This document shows, piece after piece, positions 5,198-6,073 of a stretch of 6,073 nucleotides of DNA. A program made the translations under genes and the position numbers. The notes under the pieces were generated by a model. The model ran no database searches. It was not told the DNA's origin and saw only the letters and a list, made by a program, of their open reading frames with translations. The stretch spans positions 1-6,073 of the forward strand of contig JAJZRT010000248.1 in assembly GCA_021802595.1 (NCBI GenBank), given 5' to 3'. This stretch comes from Pseudomonadota bacterium. GTDB taxonomy: Bacteria > Pseudomonadota > Gammaproteobacteria > Burkholderiales > Thiobacillaceae. Positions within the stretch are counted from its first letter, which is position 1, and each line of letters opens with the position of its first letter.

Positions 5198-6073
5198 TCA
5201 GGAGCGCGCGCAATAATCGGTGGGGTCGACCTGCAGACTGAGGTTTGCACTGTCCTGTCCCAGCCCCGCGATATGGTGCAGCGCATTGACGTAGCGCGTC
5301 GATTCGCGCAACTGGGTCAGGGTCGGCGGGTGCGGGTGGCCATGCATGCGCGCCAGTCGCGCACGCGAGGGGGCCGGCCAGTCCACCTCCAGCCTGGCCA
5401 GCACCTCGTCGGCCAGGTCGGGGCGGTTGCAGACCAGCGCCATGTCGCAGCCGGCCTCGAGGGCGGCCGTCACCCGCTCGACAACGCCGCCGGCGACGGC
5501 TGCGCCGGCCATGCAGAGGTCGTCGCTGAACACGGCACCGTCAAACTGCAGCTGCTGTCGCAGCAGATTTTGCAGCCAGACGCGCGAAAACCCCGCCGGC
5601 AGGGAATCGACCTGGGGGTAGATCACGTGCGCCGGCATGATCGCCGCGAGCCCGGCCTCGATCATCAGGCGGAACGGCACCAGGTCGGCGATGGCGATAT
5701 CGGCGAGGGTGCGCTCGTCGACCGGGATGTCGACATGCGAGTCTGCCACCACGAAGCCGTGGCCGGGGAAGTGCTTGCCGCAGGCGGCCATGCCGGCGTC
5801 CTTCATTCCCAGCATCACGGCCTGCCCGAGCTGGAACACCGCGTGCGGGTCGGCGTGGAAGGCGCGGTCGCCGATGACCGAGGAGGCGCCGTAATCGAGG
5901 TCGAGCACCGGCGCGAAGCTGAAATCGACGCCGTGCGCGCGCAGTTCGCTCGCCAGCACGAACCCGGTTTCACGCGCGAGGTGTTTTGCCTGCTGCGGAT
6001 GCTCGTTCCAGATCTCGCCGAAGGTACGCATCGGCGGCAATCGGGTGAAGCCGTCGCGAAAACGCTGTACCCG
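5198..6073 (-). CDS. nagZ: Beta-N-acetylhexosaminidase NagZ, 5'-truncated by window edge
   Basis: NagZ is a cytoplasmic family-3 glycoside hydrolase that removes GlcNAc from anhydro-muropeptides during peptidoglycan recycling. The 291 visible residues cover most of the TIM-barrel; about 45-50 N-terminal residues lie beyond the window. The frame is open to the edge (RVQRFRDGFTRLPPMR), so the TTG at 6038-6040 is not the true start. Family motifs are PVLDLDYG, VIGDRAFHADP, KHFPGHG (5776-5756), the D-S-H of the acid/base loop (ADSHVDIPVD) and FSDDLCMAG (5530-5504) with the catalytic aspartate. The end VDPTDYCARS fits the family's usual C-terminus. The gene is transcribed toward the iron operon but is separated from hemP by 267 bp with its own promoter. 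It is a housekeeping gene with no obvious functional link to iron. Confidence 0.96.
   Translation of the reverse strand, partial: RVQRFRDGFTRLPPMRTFGEIWNEHPQQAKHLARETGFVLASELRAHGVDFSFAPVLDLDYGASSVIGDRAFHADPHAVFQLGQAVMLGMKDAGMAACGKHFPGHGFVVADSHVDIPVDERTLADIAIADLVPFRLMIEAGLAAIMPAHVIYPQVDSLPAGFSRVWLQNLLRQQLQFDGAVFSDDLCMAGAAVAGGVVERVTAALEAGCDMALVCNRPDLADEVLARLEVDWPAPSRARLARMHGHPHPPTLTQLRESTRYVNALHHIAGLGQDSANLSLQVDPTDYCARS

Noticed and set aside
4927..5286. Minus-strand 119-codon frame spanning the nagZ end and hemP promoter
   Set aside because: It overlaps the nagZ 3' end, runs through the promoter and Fur box, and has no domain or ribosome-binding support.

Overview
The window is high-GC DNA with every credible gene on the minus strand, so transcription runs from high to low coordinates. 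GC-rich codon use, a HemP-type protein, a Fur-type operator and a NagZ-type glycosidase suggest a proteobacterium. A betaproteobacterium (Rhodocyclales or Nitrosomonadales-like) is my guess; no rRNA or other taxonomic marker is present to prove it.

Layout from right to left, in the direction of transcription. (1) 6073-5198: nagZ, cut at its 5' end by the window edge; it encodes a peptidoglycan-recycling beta-N-acetylhexosaminidase. (2) 5197-4931: a 267-bp intergenic stretch. It contains a sigma70-like promoter (-35 TTGACT, 17-bp spacer, -10 TACTAT) whose spacer is occupied by a good Fur-box match. (3) 4930-1: a tightly packed run of eight genes. In order these are hemP, a 68-residue unknown, a 313-residue outer-membrane beta-barrel protein, a secreted FMN-binding-domain protein, apbE (flavin transferase), a 175-residue four-helix His-rich membrane protein, feoA, and feoB (cut at its 3' end by the left window edge). 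The last five genes are joined by four consecutive ATGA stop/start overlaps.

The most interesting reading is that this is a Fur-regulated iron-acquisition operon in which the Fe(II) transporter FeoAB is joined to its own extracytoplasmic electron-transfer module. ApbE would attach FMN covalently to the secreted FMN-binding protein. The four-helix protein has histidines placed like bis-His haem ligands near both membrane faces, so it could carry electrons across the inner membrane to that flavoprotein. The flavoprotein could then reduce Fe(III) to Fe(II) in the periplasm for FeoB. The barrel protein could act at the outer membrane. Family assignments are firm for feoA, feoB, apbE, the FMN-binding domain, hemP and nagZ. 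The reductase model, the haem sites and the roles of the barrel and the 68-residue protein are inference. All sizeable plus-strand open frames look like high-GC shadows of these genes.
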